A stretch of DNA of 5,772 nucleotides from an uncultured Collinsella sp. (GCA_900551195.1 URVD01000119.1:1-5772); one strand, 5' to 3'. Positions 1 through 5,592 are shown, counted from the stretch's first letter. The notes: a model not told the origin generated them from the letters alone. Translations and numbers: made by a program.

Positions 1-138
1 ATCTGGAGTGGACGGCGGCTTGGCTACGAGCTGGGGCTGAGGATCTGAATGGATGGGTGCAATTGTTGGGAGCGAAGGCGTTGCGGATATGGCCACTTTG
101 GATCTGCGAGACGTGCTGCAGATCGGCGGCTGTTCAAG
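1..138. other. Intergenic stretch without a recognisable gene
   Basis: I see no supported gene here. One plus-strand frame is open from the left edge to a stop at 300-302, and a minus-strand frame is open in the other direction, but both run through the palindromic repeat array. They have no convincing ribosome binding site and encode Trp/Cys/Arg-rich low-quality peptides, so I read them as chance frames in GC-rich DNA. The left edge could hold the tail of a gene lying outside the window: two plus-strand frames reach stops within the first 50 bases. Nothing identifies such a gene. Confidence 0.4.
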
Positions 139-310
139 CGGAAAGCGTATCCCAGTTTGAAGGCGAATTTTGGGATGCAGTTTCCCCTTGGGGCCTGTTT
201 GGGAAACTGCGGGACGGAATTTTGCTTTATTGTGGGTCGCACTTTCCGCAACGTGCCTCAACCGGAAAGCGTGTCCCAGAATTTGCGCTCGAAATGGGAT
301 AGGGTTTCCG
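139..310. repeat. Array of three alternating 48-bp imperfect palindromes (REP/BIME-like)
   Basis: Three 48-bp units lie at 139-186, 201-248 and 263-310, separated by two 14-nt linkers, giving an exact 62-bp period. Units 1 and 3 are in the same orientation and share CGGAAAGCGTRTCCCAG with one mismatch. Unit 2 is inverted: its reverse complement matches unit 1 at 31 of 48 positions by my count. Each unit can fold on itself. In unit 1, 140-144 pairs with 181-185 and 147-154 with 171-178, around a 16-nt loop. Unit 3 folds the same way (263-268/305-310 and 272-278/295-301). Unit 2 keeps only the outer stem (202-206/243-247 and 208-211/238-241). Neighbouring units can also pair across the linker: 177-186 with 201-210 is a perfect 10-bp stem. 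Alternating palindromes joined by short linkers are the layout of REP/BIME elements. The function here is unknown and the family assignment is inference. Confidence 0.7.
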
Positions 311-328
311 CCGTCCGCCTGCTAGCAA

Positions 329-362
329 AAAGGCCTCCTGAGTCGTTGCTCTGGAGGCCTTT
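329..362 (-). terminator. Intrinsic terminator of the downstream acetate kinase gene
   Basis: A perfect 10-bp stem (329-338 with 353-362) encloses a 14-nt loop whose ends can pair further (340-342 with 349-351). Read on the minus strand, GGAGGCC is followed directly by a run of five T residues (complement of 327-331, partly inside the stem base). It begins about 22 bases after the stop codon of the 385-1563 acetate kinase gene. This is a standard Rho-independent terminator for that transcript. Confidence 0.85.
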
Positions 363-384
363 CGCTTACTTGCAAATGCGCGCG

Positions 385-1563
385 TTAGTTGTTCTTGGTC
401 AGACGCTCGACGTCGTGGGCGATCATGTATTCCTCGTCGGTGGGGATGACCATGACCGTGACGGCGGAACCGGCGGCGCTGATGACCTGCGGGCCGTTAC
501 CCACGGCCTCGCGGTTCTTGTTGTTGTCGATGCGCACGCCCAGCCACTCAAAGCAGTCGCAGAAGGCCTTGCGGATCGACCAGTCGTTCTCGCCAATGCC
601 GGCGGTAAAGGTAATGGTGTCCACGCCCGCCATGGAAGCGATCATGGAGCCGGCCTGCTGCATGGCCTTGTAGGCGAACATATCGAAGGCGAGCAGGCAG
701 CGCTCGTCGCCCTCGGAGGCGCGCGTACGGATGTCACGGGCGTCGTTGGAGATGCCCGAGATGGCACGCAGACCAGACTGCTTGTTCATCATGTCATCGA
801 CTTCCTGGTAGCTGTAGCCGCCCTCGCGCTGCAGGTAGCACACGGTAGCCGGGTCAATGGAACCACAACGGGTGCCCATCATCAGGCCGTCGAGCGGCGT
901 GAGGCCCATCGTGGTATCGCGGCATACACCGTCCTCGATGGCGGCAAGCGAGGCGCCGTTGCCCAAATGGCACGAGAGCAGGCGGTGGCAGCGCGAGCCC
1001 AGGATCTCCTTGGCCATCATCCACTCATAGCGGTGGCTCGTGCCGTGGGCACCGTACTTGCGCACGTGGTACTTGTCGCACACGTCCTTGGGCAGCGCGT
1101 AGGTGTAGGCGACCTCGGGCATGGTCATGTGGAACGAGGTATCGAAGACGGCCACGTTGGGCAGCTCCGGATACTTCTCGCGGCAATACTCAATCGCCGC
1201 GGCCTCGCCGTAGTTGTGCAGCGGGGCGAGCGGGGCCACCTCGAGAATCTTGGCCATGACCTCGTCGTCGACGACCGCGGAATCCTTAAAGTGCCAACCG
1301 CCTTGAACAATGCGATGGCCAATGCCATCGATCGTAAAGTCGGTCTTCTCGAGCTCCTCGAGCACGCGCGCAATGGCGCAGCGATGATCGGGAAAAGGAA
1401 TCTCCTCGGTCTGCTTGGCACCACCGTTCTCGGAGTGGCCAAAGATGCCCATGTCCGAACCGATACGTTCGCAGTTGCCCTTGGCGAAAACCTCGCGGGT
1501 ATCGGTATCCAAAAGCTGATATTTAAGGCTTGAGCTACCGGCGTTGACAACAAGTACGTTCAT
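385..1563 (-). CDS. ackA: Acetate kinase, canonical-residue copy
   Basis: This 392-residue acetate kinase is of the ASKHA (acetate and sugar kinase/Hsc70/actin) superfamily. It is cytosolic and catalyses acetyl phosphate + ADP = acetate + ATP, the ATP-yielding last step of acetate fermentation. The N-terminus MNVLVVNAGSSSLKYQ is the family signature and holds N7. Other residues that match the Methanosarcina thermophila enzyme are R84 in GHR, H116 in APLHN, D141 in FDTSFH, H173 and H177 in AHGTSH, H199 and N202 in CHLGNG, R232 in MGTRCGSIDP, the GIGEN loop at 322-326, and E377 in PTDEE. So the active site looks complete, except that the usual HGGE after the substrate Arg is QGGW (87-90). The length is slightly under the typical ~400. 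The start is supported by AAAGGAG four bases upstream of ATG. The gene is second in a tandem pair, 163 bp after its paralogue and separated from it by a terminator, so it probably has its own promoter. Confidence 0.97.
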   Translation of the reverse strand: MNVLVVNAGSSSLKYQLLDTDTREVFAKGNCERIGSDMGIFGHSENGGAKQTEEIPFPDHRCAIARVLEELEKTDFTIDGIGHRIVQGGWHFKDSAVVDDEVMAKILEVAPLAPLHNYGEAAAIEYCREKYPELPNVAVFDTSFHMTMPEVAYTYALPKDVCDKYHVRKYGAHGTSHRYEWMMAKEILGSRCHRLLSCHLGNGASLAAIEDGVCRDTTMGLTPLDGLMMGTRCGSIDPATVCYLQREGGYSYQEVDDMMNKQSGLRAISGISNDARDIRTRASEGDERCLLAFDMFAYKAMQQAGSMIASMAGVDTITFTAGIGENDWSIRKAFCDCFEWLGVRIDNNKNREAVGNGPQVISAAGSAVTVMVIPTDEEYMIAHDVERLTKNN

Positions 1564-1614
1564 GAGACTCCTTTGCAGTGCAATACGGTCGACGCAGGCC
1601 CCTTAAGCGGCCGC

Positions 1615-1645
1615 ATTTTAATAAGAAGTTATCACAACTTGATAA
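1615..1645 (-). promoter_or_regulatory. Candidate promoter for the canonical ackA copy
   Basis: The AT-rich stretch between the upstream terminator and the gene holds a minus-strand TAAAAT (complement of 1615-1620, one mismatch to TATAAT) overlapping a TATTAA (1618-1623). A TTATCA (complement of 1640-1645) could serve as a weak -35, at 19 bp from the first or 16 bp from the second -10. Neither combination is ideal. A promoter somewhere in 1564-1676 is expected because the paralogue upstream ends in its own terminator. The exact hexamers are uncertain. Confidence 0.4.
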
Positions 1646-1655
1646 ATAGCTATCA
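1629..1655. promoter_or_regulatory. Three alternating TTATCA/TGATAA half-sites, possible operator
   Basis: On the plus strand, TTATCA (1629-1634), TGATAA (1640-1645) and CTATCA (1650-1655) form two overlapping dyads. The TTATCA, TGATAA and TATCA cores start exactly 11 bp apart (1629, 1640, 1651), so they lie on one face of the helix. The cluster overlaps the candidate -35 and lies 66-92 bp upstream of the ATG at 1563. This is what a binding site for a dimeric repressor or activator would look like. I cannot name the protein. AT-rich promoter DNA gives such words by chance fairly often, so this is a tentative call. Confidence 0.35.
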
Positions 1656-1676
1656 CTCATATCGCCCAACGAGCGC

Positions 1677-1715
1677 AAAAGAGGGGCCGAACGGCGCTCG
1701 GTCGTCCAGCCCCTC
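1677..1715 (-). terminator. Intrinsic terminator between the two ackA genes
   Basis: A 7-bp perfect stem pairs 1681-1687 (GAGGGGC) with 1709-1715 (GCCCCTC). The loop of 21 bases contains a further short pairing. On the minus strand the stem is followed by TTTT (complement of 1677-1680). It starts 11 bases past the stop codon of the 1727-2905 acetate kinase gene and should separate the two ackA transcripts. An A-run on the other side (complement of 1719-1722) also allows a slightly shifted, longer stem. Confidence 0.8.
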
Positions 1716-1726
1716 CCCTTTTGCAA

Positions 1727-2905
1727 TTACTTGCCGTTGACGATGCGCTCGACGTCGGAAGCGATCATGAACTCCTCGTCCGTGGGGATAACGAAAATCT
1801 TAACCTTGGAATCCTTGGCAGACAGGCACCATGCGCCGTCACCACGCAGGGCGTTGCGGGCATGATCCATCTTGACGCCCATAAAGGCCAGGCGGTCGGC
1901 AACGCCGGCGCGGACCGCCGGAGCGTGCTCGCCGATGCCAGCAGTAAAGACCAGGGTGTCCATACCGCACATAGAAGTAGCCATCTCGGCAGCCTTGGCG
2001 GCAATCTTGTAGACAAACATGTCGAAGGCGAGCTGAGCATCGGGGTCACCAGCGGCGGCGAGCTCCTCGACGTTGCGGCAGTCGTTGGTCTTGCCGCCGG
2101 TCACAGCCAAAAGGCCGGACTTCTTGTTCATCATCTCGTCGACCTCGTCGAAGGTGTAGCCGCCCTCGCGCTGCAGGTAGCACACGGTGGCCGGGTCAAT
2201 GGAGCCGCAGCGGGTGCCCATCATGACGCCGTCGAGCGGCGTCAAGCCCATGGTGGTGTCCATGCACTTGCCGTCCTCGATGGCGCACAGGGAAGCGCCG
2301 GAGCCGATATGGCACACGACGACCTTGCGGGCCTCGCCGTTGGTCATCTCGGCGACCTTCTTGGAGATGTAGCGGTAGCTGGTGCCGTGGGCGCCGTACT
2401 TACGGATGTGCAGCTTGTCGCAGACGTCCTTGGGCAGGGCGTAAGTCTTGGCGACCTCGGGCATGTTGAAGTGGAAAGCGGTGTCGTAGACCGTGACGTT
2501 GGGCAGGTCGGGATACTGCTCGAGGCAGTACTCGATAACGTTGGCCTCGGGGTTGTTGTGCAGCGGAGCGAGCGGAGCGACCTCGCGGATCTTGGCGAGG
2601 ACATCCTCGTCGACGAGAGAGGAATCGCCAAAGTACCAACCGCCCTGAACGATACGGTGGCCAATGCCCTCGATCTTGACGCCGTTGGCCTCGAGGTCCT
2701 TCAGAACGACCTCGATGGCGACCTTGTGGTCGGGGAACTCGATGTTCTCGGTCACCTTCTTGGAGCCGTTGGCAGCGTGGGTGAAGGTACCGCCGGTAAA
2801 GCAGACGCGCTCGCAGGAGCCCTTTGCGGACACCTTGTGGGACTTGGTATCGATGACCTGATACTTAAGGGTCGAAGATCCTGCGTTGACGACCAGAACG
2901 TTCAT
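1727..2905 (-). CDS. ackA: Acetate kinase paralogue with altered conserved residues
   Basis: This second 392-residue acetate kinase family protein is about 59% identical to its neighbour by hand count. It has the signature N-terminus (MNVLVVNAGSSTLKYQ), R84, H116, D141, H173, H199, R232 and E377, so the catalytic core is kept and kinase activity on acetate or a similar short acyl group is expected. Three normally conserved positions differ: Y177 for His in HGTSH, S202 for Asn in HLGNG (the loop that faces the ATP phosphates in solved structures), and H327 for Asn in GIGEN. The HGGE motif is QGGW (87-90), as in the neighbour. The start is supported by GGGAG four bases before the ATG. The gene is preceded by the terminator of the MFS gene and followed by its own terminator, which points to a single-gene transcript. 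It could be a second acetate kinase with different kinetics, or a propionate or other short-chain acyl kinase. Sequence alone does not decide between them. Confidence 0.93.
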   Translation of the reverse strand: MNVLVVNAGSSTLKYQVIDTKSHKVSAKGSCERVCFTGGTFTHAANGSKKVTENIEFPDHKVAIEVVLKDLEANGVKIEGIGHRIVQGGWYFGDSSLVDEDVLAKIREVAPLAPLHNNPEANVIEYCLEQYPDLPNVTVYDTAFHFNMPEVAKTYALPKDVCDKLHIRKYGAHGTSYRYISKKVAEMTNGEARKVVVCHIGSGASLCAIEDGKCMDTTMGLTPLDGVMMGTRCGSIDPATVCYLQREGGYTFDEVDEMMNKKSGLLAVTGGKTNDCRNVEELAAAGDPDAQLAFDMFVYKIAAKAAEMATSMCGMDTLVFTAGIGEHAPAVRAGVADRLAFMGVKMDHARNALRGDGAWCLSAKDSKVKIFVIPTDEEFMIASDVERIVNGK

Positions 2906-2920
2906 GTGTCTCCCTACTAA

Positions 2921-2941
2921 CAGGCGGTGTGGCGCCGCCAG
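2921..2941 (-). other. GC-rich stem-loop in the leader of the ackA paralogue
   Basis: Bases 2923-2927 (GGCGG) pair with 2935-2939 (CCGCC) around a 7-nt loop, with one more pair (2921-2941) beyond a mismatch. The hairpin would lie in the 5' untranslated RNA, about 15 bases before the ATG and just ahead of the GGGAG ribosome binding site. It could affect translation, but a five-pair GC stem is common by chance in DNA of this composition. Confidence 0.25.
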
Positions 2942-2958
2942 GTTACATACGCTTCAAT

Positions 2959-2992
2959 AATAAACCCAAACGCCCTCGCGCTCGGGTTTATT
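2959..2992 (-). terminator. Intrinsic terminator after the MFS gene
   Basis: A perfect 9-bp inverted repeat pairs 2959-2967 (AATAAACCC) with 2984-2992 (GGGTTTATT) around a 16-nt loop that can form a short inner stem (2971-2973 with 2978-2980). On the minus strand the stem ends in GGGTTTATTATTG, a T-rich but interrupted tail. It starts 33 bases beyond the MFS stop codon, which fits the end of the transcript carrying hinT, lysR and the MFS gene. It also lies 54 bases upstream of the next ackA start. Confidence 0.7.
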
Positions 2993-3025
2993 GCGTTGAT
3001 ATATAAGTTATCGGTGCCTAAATGC

Positions 3026-4186
3026 TCATGGCCTTTGACTTGTAAGACGAAATAGCGCGGGGATATACACCAGGGAAGTAATCCCGAGTGCAACAAGCAA
3101 TACGACTCGAATGCCCGCAACGCTACTCAGCACAGAGTTGAGCAGATAGAAAAGAACGGCACCCACCGCCACCATCTGGCTTTGAACCGAAATCAGTGAA
3201 CAGCGCATCGAAGAATCGGCTGCCTTTTGAAAAATTGAGTATTTAATTGGAGCAAATAACGAGTACGCAACCGTCTGCAGCACATAGAACACGGGCAGCA
3301 AATTAGCCGGAGTAAGGGGAATCAAAAACAAAGCTGTCAATGCTAAGCGAATGATGCCGCAAATACGCGCAAAACGGCCCTTGTCGACATGAGCACTCAC
3401 ACTGGGCACAATAAGCCCCATAGAGGCCGAGGCAAGGAGCTGGACCGCAATGGTCACACCCGAAGCGACGGCATTCATTCCGCGACCCGCAAGCAGCAGT
3501 GAGAAAAAGTCATCCAGGGCGACAAAAGCAAATGCCTGAGAACAGTCCATGATGAACGCTGAACGAAGAATGCCATTACACGCAATAGCGGCACCGATCA
3601 TCTTCGGGCTAATCCCATGTTCAGGTGTCGTCGCAGTGCCCCCTCTTCGCATCTCAGGAATGCAGACAACGACAACCAACGTCAACACCATTGCGATGAT
3701 ATCTGCCGAAAGACCAATGAGATATGCACCGACAGACGAAATGAAACCGCCCACGCAAGCGGAGATGGCATAAGAGGCATAGAAAACAAATCGCTCAACG
3801 GCATTAAGTCTTACGAGCTGGTCCCGAGAGACGCTGTCAATGTAAATCGCTTCTATGGATCCGCTCAGACATGCAACGGCAAAACCTTTGAGAGCAAACG
3901 CACCGATTAAAAGCAGAGGGGAACGGACGAGAAGCAGGGCGGCGTAGTATCCAAGCATCCCCACGACGCCAACGAGACCGCTTGTCTTTCGTCCAAACCT
4001 ATCAGCAATATAGCCAGTGGGAACTTCGAGGATGAACTTACTCACTTGATATGCAATCATCATGCTGGAAATCGCCACCATCGAGAATCCGACGAATTCA
4101 AGGTAAACCGTCAGAAAATACAAAATGGTGCTGAAATTCGACAGAAAAACGAACGTCATATAAAGCAAAACCGTACGGTTTTTCAT
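3026..4186 (-). CDS. MFS transporter, 12 transmembrane helices, substrate unknown
   Basis: This 386-residue inner-membrane protein of the major facilitator superfamily probably drives proton-coupled export or uptake of a small molecule. Twelve hydrophobic segments can be placed at roughly 5-28, 33-56, 69-88, 90-112, 131-153, 155-176, 196-228, 240-262, 272-291, 294-314, 331-352 and 355-378, with the usual central cytosolic loop at 177-195. Motif A lies between helices 2 and 3: G58, D62, R63, G65, R66 and K67. The preceding EVPTG and the SGSIEAIYIDS stretch near residue 110 resemble drug-efflux-like MFS branches of Gram-positive bacteria, but the substrate cannot be read from this. I start at the ATG at 4186 because GGAGG sits seven bases upstream. 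A longer frame from a TTG at 4210 lacks a ribosome binding site. The gene follows lysR by 119 bp in the same direction. Sampled lines of the gene are 40-47% GC, against 57-65% in the ackA and hinT genes, which hints at acquisition. Confidence 0.88.
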   Translation of the reverse strand: MKNRTVLLYMTFVFLSNFSTILYFLTVYLEFVGFSMVAISSMMIAYQVSKFILEVPTGYIADRFGRKTSGLVGVVGMLGYYAALLLVRSPLLLIGAFALKGFAVACLSGSIEAIYIDSVSRDQLVRLNAVERFVFYASYAISACVGGFISSVGAYLIGLSADIIAMVLTLVVVVCIPEMRRGGTATTPEHGISPKMIGAAIACNGILRSAFIMDCSQAFAFVALDDFFSLLLAGRGMNAVASGVTIAVQLLASASMGLIVPSVSAHVDKGRFARICGIIRLALTALFLIPLTPANLLPVFYVLQTVAYSLFAPIKYSIFQKAADSSMRCSLISVQSQMVAVGAVLFYLLNSVLSSVAGIRVVLLVALGITSLVYIPALFRLTSQRP

Positions 4187-4241
4187 GCTCCGCCCTCCAA
4201 GAGTCAGCAATCTAAATCGAAATCTTGGAAAAGCATGAGGG

Positions 4242-4258
4242 CAAAGCTGTCAGCTATG
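4242..4258. promoter_or_regulatory. Dyad between lysR and the MFS gene, possible operator
   Basis: The plus strand reads AGCTG-T-CAGCT at 4245-4255. The dyad extends to a 17-bp element with one mismatched pair (4242-4258). It lies 56-72 bp before the MFS start, where an activator site would be useful, and a LysR-family protein is encoded immediately upstream. No clear -35/-10 pair accompanies it, so this is only a candidate binding site. Confidence 0.3.
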
Positions 4259-4291
4259 TGTTGCAGGGCGTCAACATTCACTTGACGACAC

Positions 4292-4307
4292 GAGGCCAAA
4301 TGGCCTC
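4292..4307. repeat. Perfect 6-bp inverted repeat overlapping the lysR stop codon
   Basis: GAGGCC-AAAT-GGCCTC forms a tight hairpin with a four-base loop that overlaps the last bases of lysR (stop codon at 4306-4308). No T-run follows on the minus strand, so it does not meet the usual form of an intrinsic terminator. It might slow transcript decay or weaken read-through into the MFS gene. Confidence 0.35.
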
Positions 4308-5196
4308 ACGAAGCGAGATGACGCAATAGGTGAAGAAATACCGTCTGGTGTCGATCGGTCCAGGCATTTTGTCGATAGCAAAAGTAGATGGGCAAGGCTA
4401 CGTCATGTGAGGCTTCAATGGAGCACTCGCTCACTTCCGATCCATCCGATGCGAGAGAAGAGCCAGAAAAACTCAATATCAATCCCCCGGCTTGAAGAAA
4501 CTCAGCCTGCGCCCTGTTTCCGTATTCGACATCGCGAAAGCGGAAATTAACCAGCTGGGCTTCGGGACATTGATTGATTGCATTGAGACAGGGTGACAAA
4601 TTAATGGGAACAGCGAGCCTGCCGCCCAGTAACTCGCGAATGGTCATGGCGCCCACAGATTGATGACCCGCTGGGCATGAGAGAACCTTGAGCTCCTTTT
4701 CACCCAAATATTTTGAAGAAAGGACGCTGTCCCGTGGTTCCTCGAATGAGATAGCCGCATCCGAAATGCCAAGCACAAGTGATTCAAAGCATGTAGCCGT
4801 TGGCTGATGCCACACATCAAGGTGAATCTGAGGGTGCGAGCGTTCAAACGAGTCATACCAGCTTTCGGCAAAAAGGCGCCCCCGCCCATGAAGGCAAGGG
4901 GCGTAAAGACGAAAGTGGCCGTCGGGCGAGACGCCGTCGTCCCTCGATTGAGCGTACTTTTTGAGATCGTCGACTTGTGCCAGGATCACGCGTGCACGAC
5001 GCGCAAATTCTCTGCCCGCCGGAGACAAAACAGCCTCCCCCGCCGATCGGTCGAGCAAAACAATCTGATACTCAGATTCCAACTTTTTGATTGCCGACGA
5101 AACGGCCTGCGGACTCACATGAACGGCGCGAGCTGCTTTGCGCACGCCGCCATAGTTCGCTACCGCTTGAAGGTATTCGAGTTGAGAAAGCTGCAT
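4306..5196 (-). CDS. LysR-type transcriptional regulator
   Basis: This 296-residue DNA-binding regulator is of the usual LysR length. Residues 1-60 form the winged helix-turn-helix: the opening MQLSQLEYLQAVANYGGVRK, then AARAVHVSPQAVSSAIKKLE with the recognition helix, then LLDRS and LSPAG of the wing. A linker helix (about 61-90) leads to a periplasmic-binding-protein-like effector domain (about 92-290) that is weakly typical and recognised mainly by position. The effector domain holds all seven cysteines (101, 136, 174, 203, 210, 258, 273). The ATG has GGAG six bases upstream. The gene lies 41 bp after hinT and 119 bp before the MFS gene, all in one direction. LysR regulators are more often divergent from their target, but adjacency makes the MFS gene the first candidate target. 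The inducer is unknown. Confidence 0.93.
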   Translation of the reverse strand: MQLSQLEYLQAVANYGGVRKAARAVHVSPQAVSSAIKKLESEYQIVLLDRSAGEAVLSPAGREFARRARVILAQVDDLKKYAQSRDDGVSPDGHFRLYAPCLHGRGRLFAESWYDSFERSHPQIHLDVWHQPTATCFESLVLGISDAAISFEEPRDSVLSSKYLGEKELKVLSCPAGHQSVGAMTIRELLGGRLAVPINLSPCLNAINQCPEAQLVNFRFRDVEYGNRAQAEFLQAGGLILSFSGSSLASDGSEVSECSIEASHDVALPIYFCYRQNAWTDRHQTVFLHLLRHLAS

Positions 5197-5237
5197 AGAT
5201 TACTCCAAAGGCAGCCAAGTCGACGGGCTACGCGCCC

Positions 5238-5573
5238 TCAGATGAGGTTCTCGCCCAGGTTTTTGCCGCCGAGGACGTGCATGTGGAAGTGCATGACGGT
5301 CTGGCCGGCGTTGACGCCCTTGTTGGAAATGACGCGGAAACCGTCCTCCAGACCCTTGGCCTTGGCGACCTCCTGGATGGCGTGAGCCATGGCGCCCATG
5401 GTCTCGGCGGGCACGTTGTCGGCGATGTCGCTGTAGTGCTTCTTAGGGATCACGAGCGTGTGGACCGGCGCCTGCGGGTTGAGGTCGTCGAAGGCGATGA
5501 CCTGGTCGTCCTCATAGACAACGGTCGAGGGGATCTCGTGGTTGGCAATTTTACAGAAGATGCAATCGCACAT
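5238..5573 (-). CDS. hinT: HinT-like histidine triad (HIT) protein
   Basis: This 111-residue cytosolic purine-nucleotide-binding hydrolase belongs to the HINT branch of the HIT superfamily, which hydrolyses nucleoside phosphoramidates and acyl-adenylates as a homodimer. The triad HFHMHVLGG gives H95, H97 and H99. H38 and N84 fall at the positions of the other active-site residues of rabbit HINT1, and Q91-T92 replaces its Gln-Ser pair. The N-terminus CDCIFCKI carries Cys 2, 4 and 7, of which C4 and C7, with H46 or similar, may bind zinc as in many bacterial members. The C-terminal tail after LGG is short. The ATG is preceded by AAAGGA with a seven-base spacer. The gene follows xseB by 49 bp and precedes lysR by 41 bp. 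No specific link to the regulator or transporter is evident; sharing a transcript may be incidental. Confidence 0.95.
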   Translation of the reverse strand: MCDCIFCKIANHEIPSTVVYEDDQVIAFDDLNPQAPVHTLVIPKKHYSDIADNVPAETMGAMAHAIQEVAKAKGLEDGFRVISNKGVNAGQTVMHFHMHVLGGKNLGENLI

Positions 5574-5592
5574 AGCTGGTTCCTTTCTTACA

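Noticed and set aside
24..302. Small open frames on both strands at the left end (for example 57-302 plus and 24-251 minus)
   Set aside because: They run through the palindromic array, lack convincing ribosome binding sites and encode peptides made of repeat sequence.
49..1533. 494-codon open frame on the plus strand opposite ackA
   Set aside because: It lies antisense to a clear acetate kinase gene, is Gly/Ala/Val/His-rich with no recognisable domain, and arises from GC-biased third positions of the real gene.
1573..1583. TTGCA-G-TGCAA dyad just before the ackA ribosome binding site
   Set aside because: It has five-base arms with a one-base centre, cannot form a hairpin in RNA, and is short enough to be chance.
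1607..1614. GCGGCCGC rare-cutter site as a sign of engineered DNA
   Set aside because: It is a single site in GC-rich DNA with no vector sequence nearby.
1629..1646. TTGTGA on the minus strand as a Rex (NADH-sensing) operator
   Set aside because: Only one half-site is present; the matching TCACAA at the required spacing is absent.
1535..1726. 63-codon minus-strand frame between the ackA genes
   Set aside because: It starts at a TTG, spans a terminator and a promoter region and overlaps the start of ackA in another frame.
1721..2920. 399-codon open frame on the plus strand opposite the second ackA
   Set aside because: It is a full-length shadow of a real gene, begins inside the terminator region and resembles no family. 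The same shadow occurs opposite the paralogue.
4187..4210. Upstream TTG start for the MFS protein
   Set aside because: There is no ribosome binding site before the TTG, while the ATG at 4186 has GGAGG at seven bases; the extra eight residues add nothing to the fold.
5225..5237. GGGC/GCCC hairpin between hinT and lysR as a terminator
   Set aside because: It has a four-pair stem and no T-run; co-transcription across this 41-bp gap is more likely.
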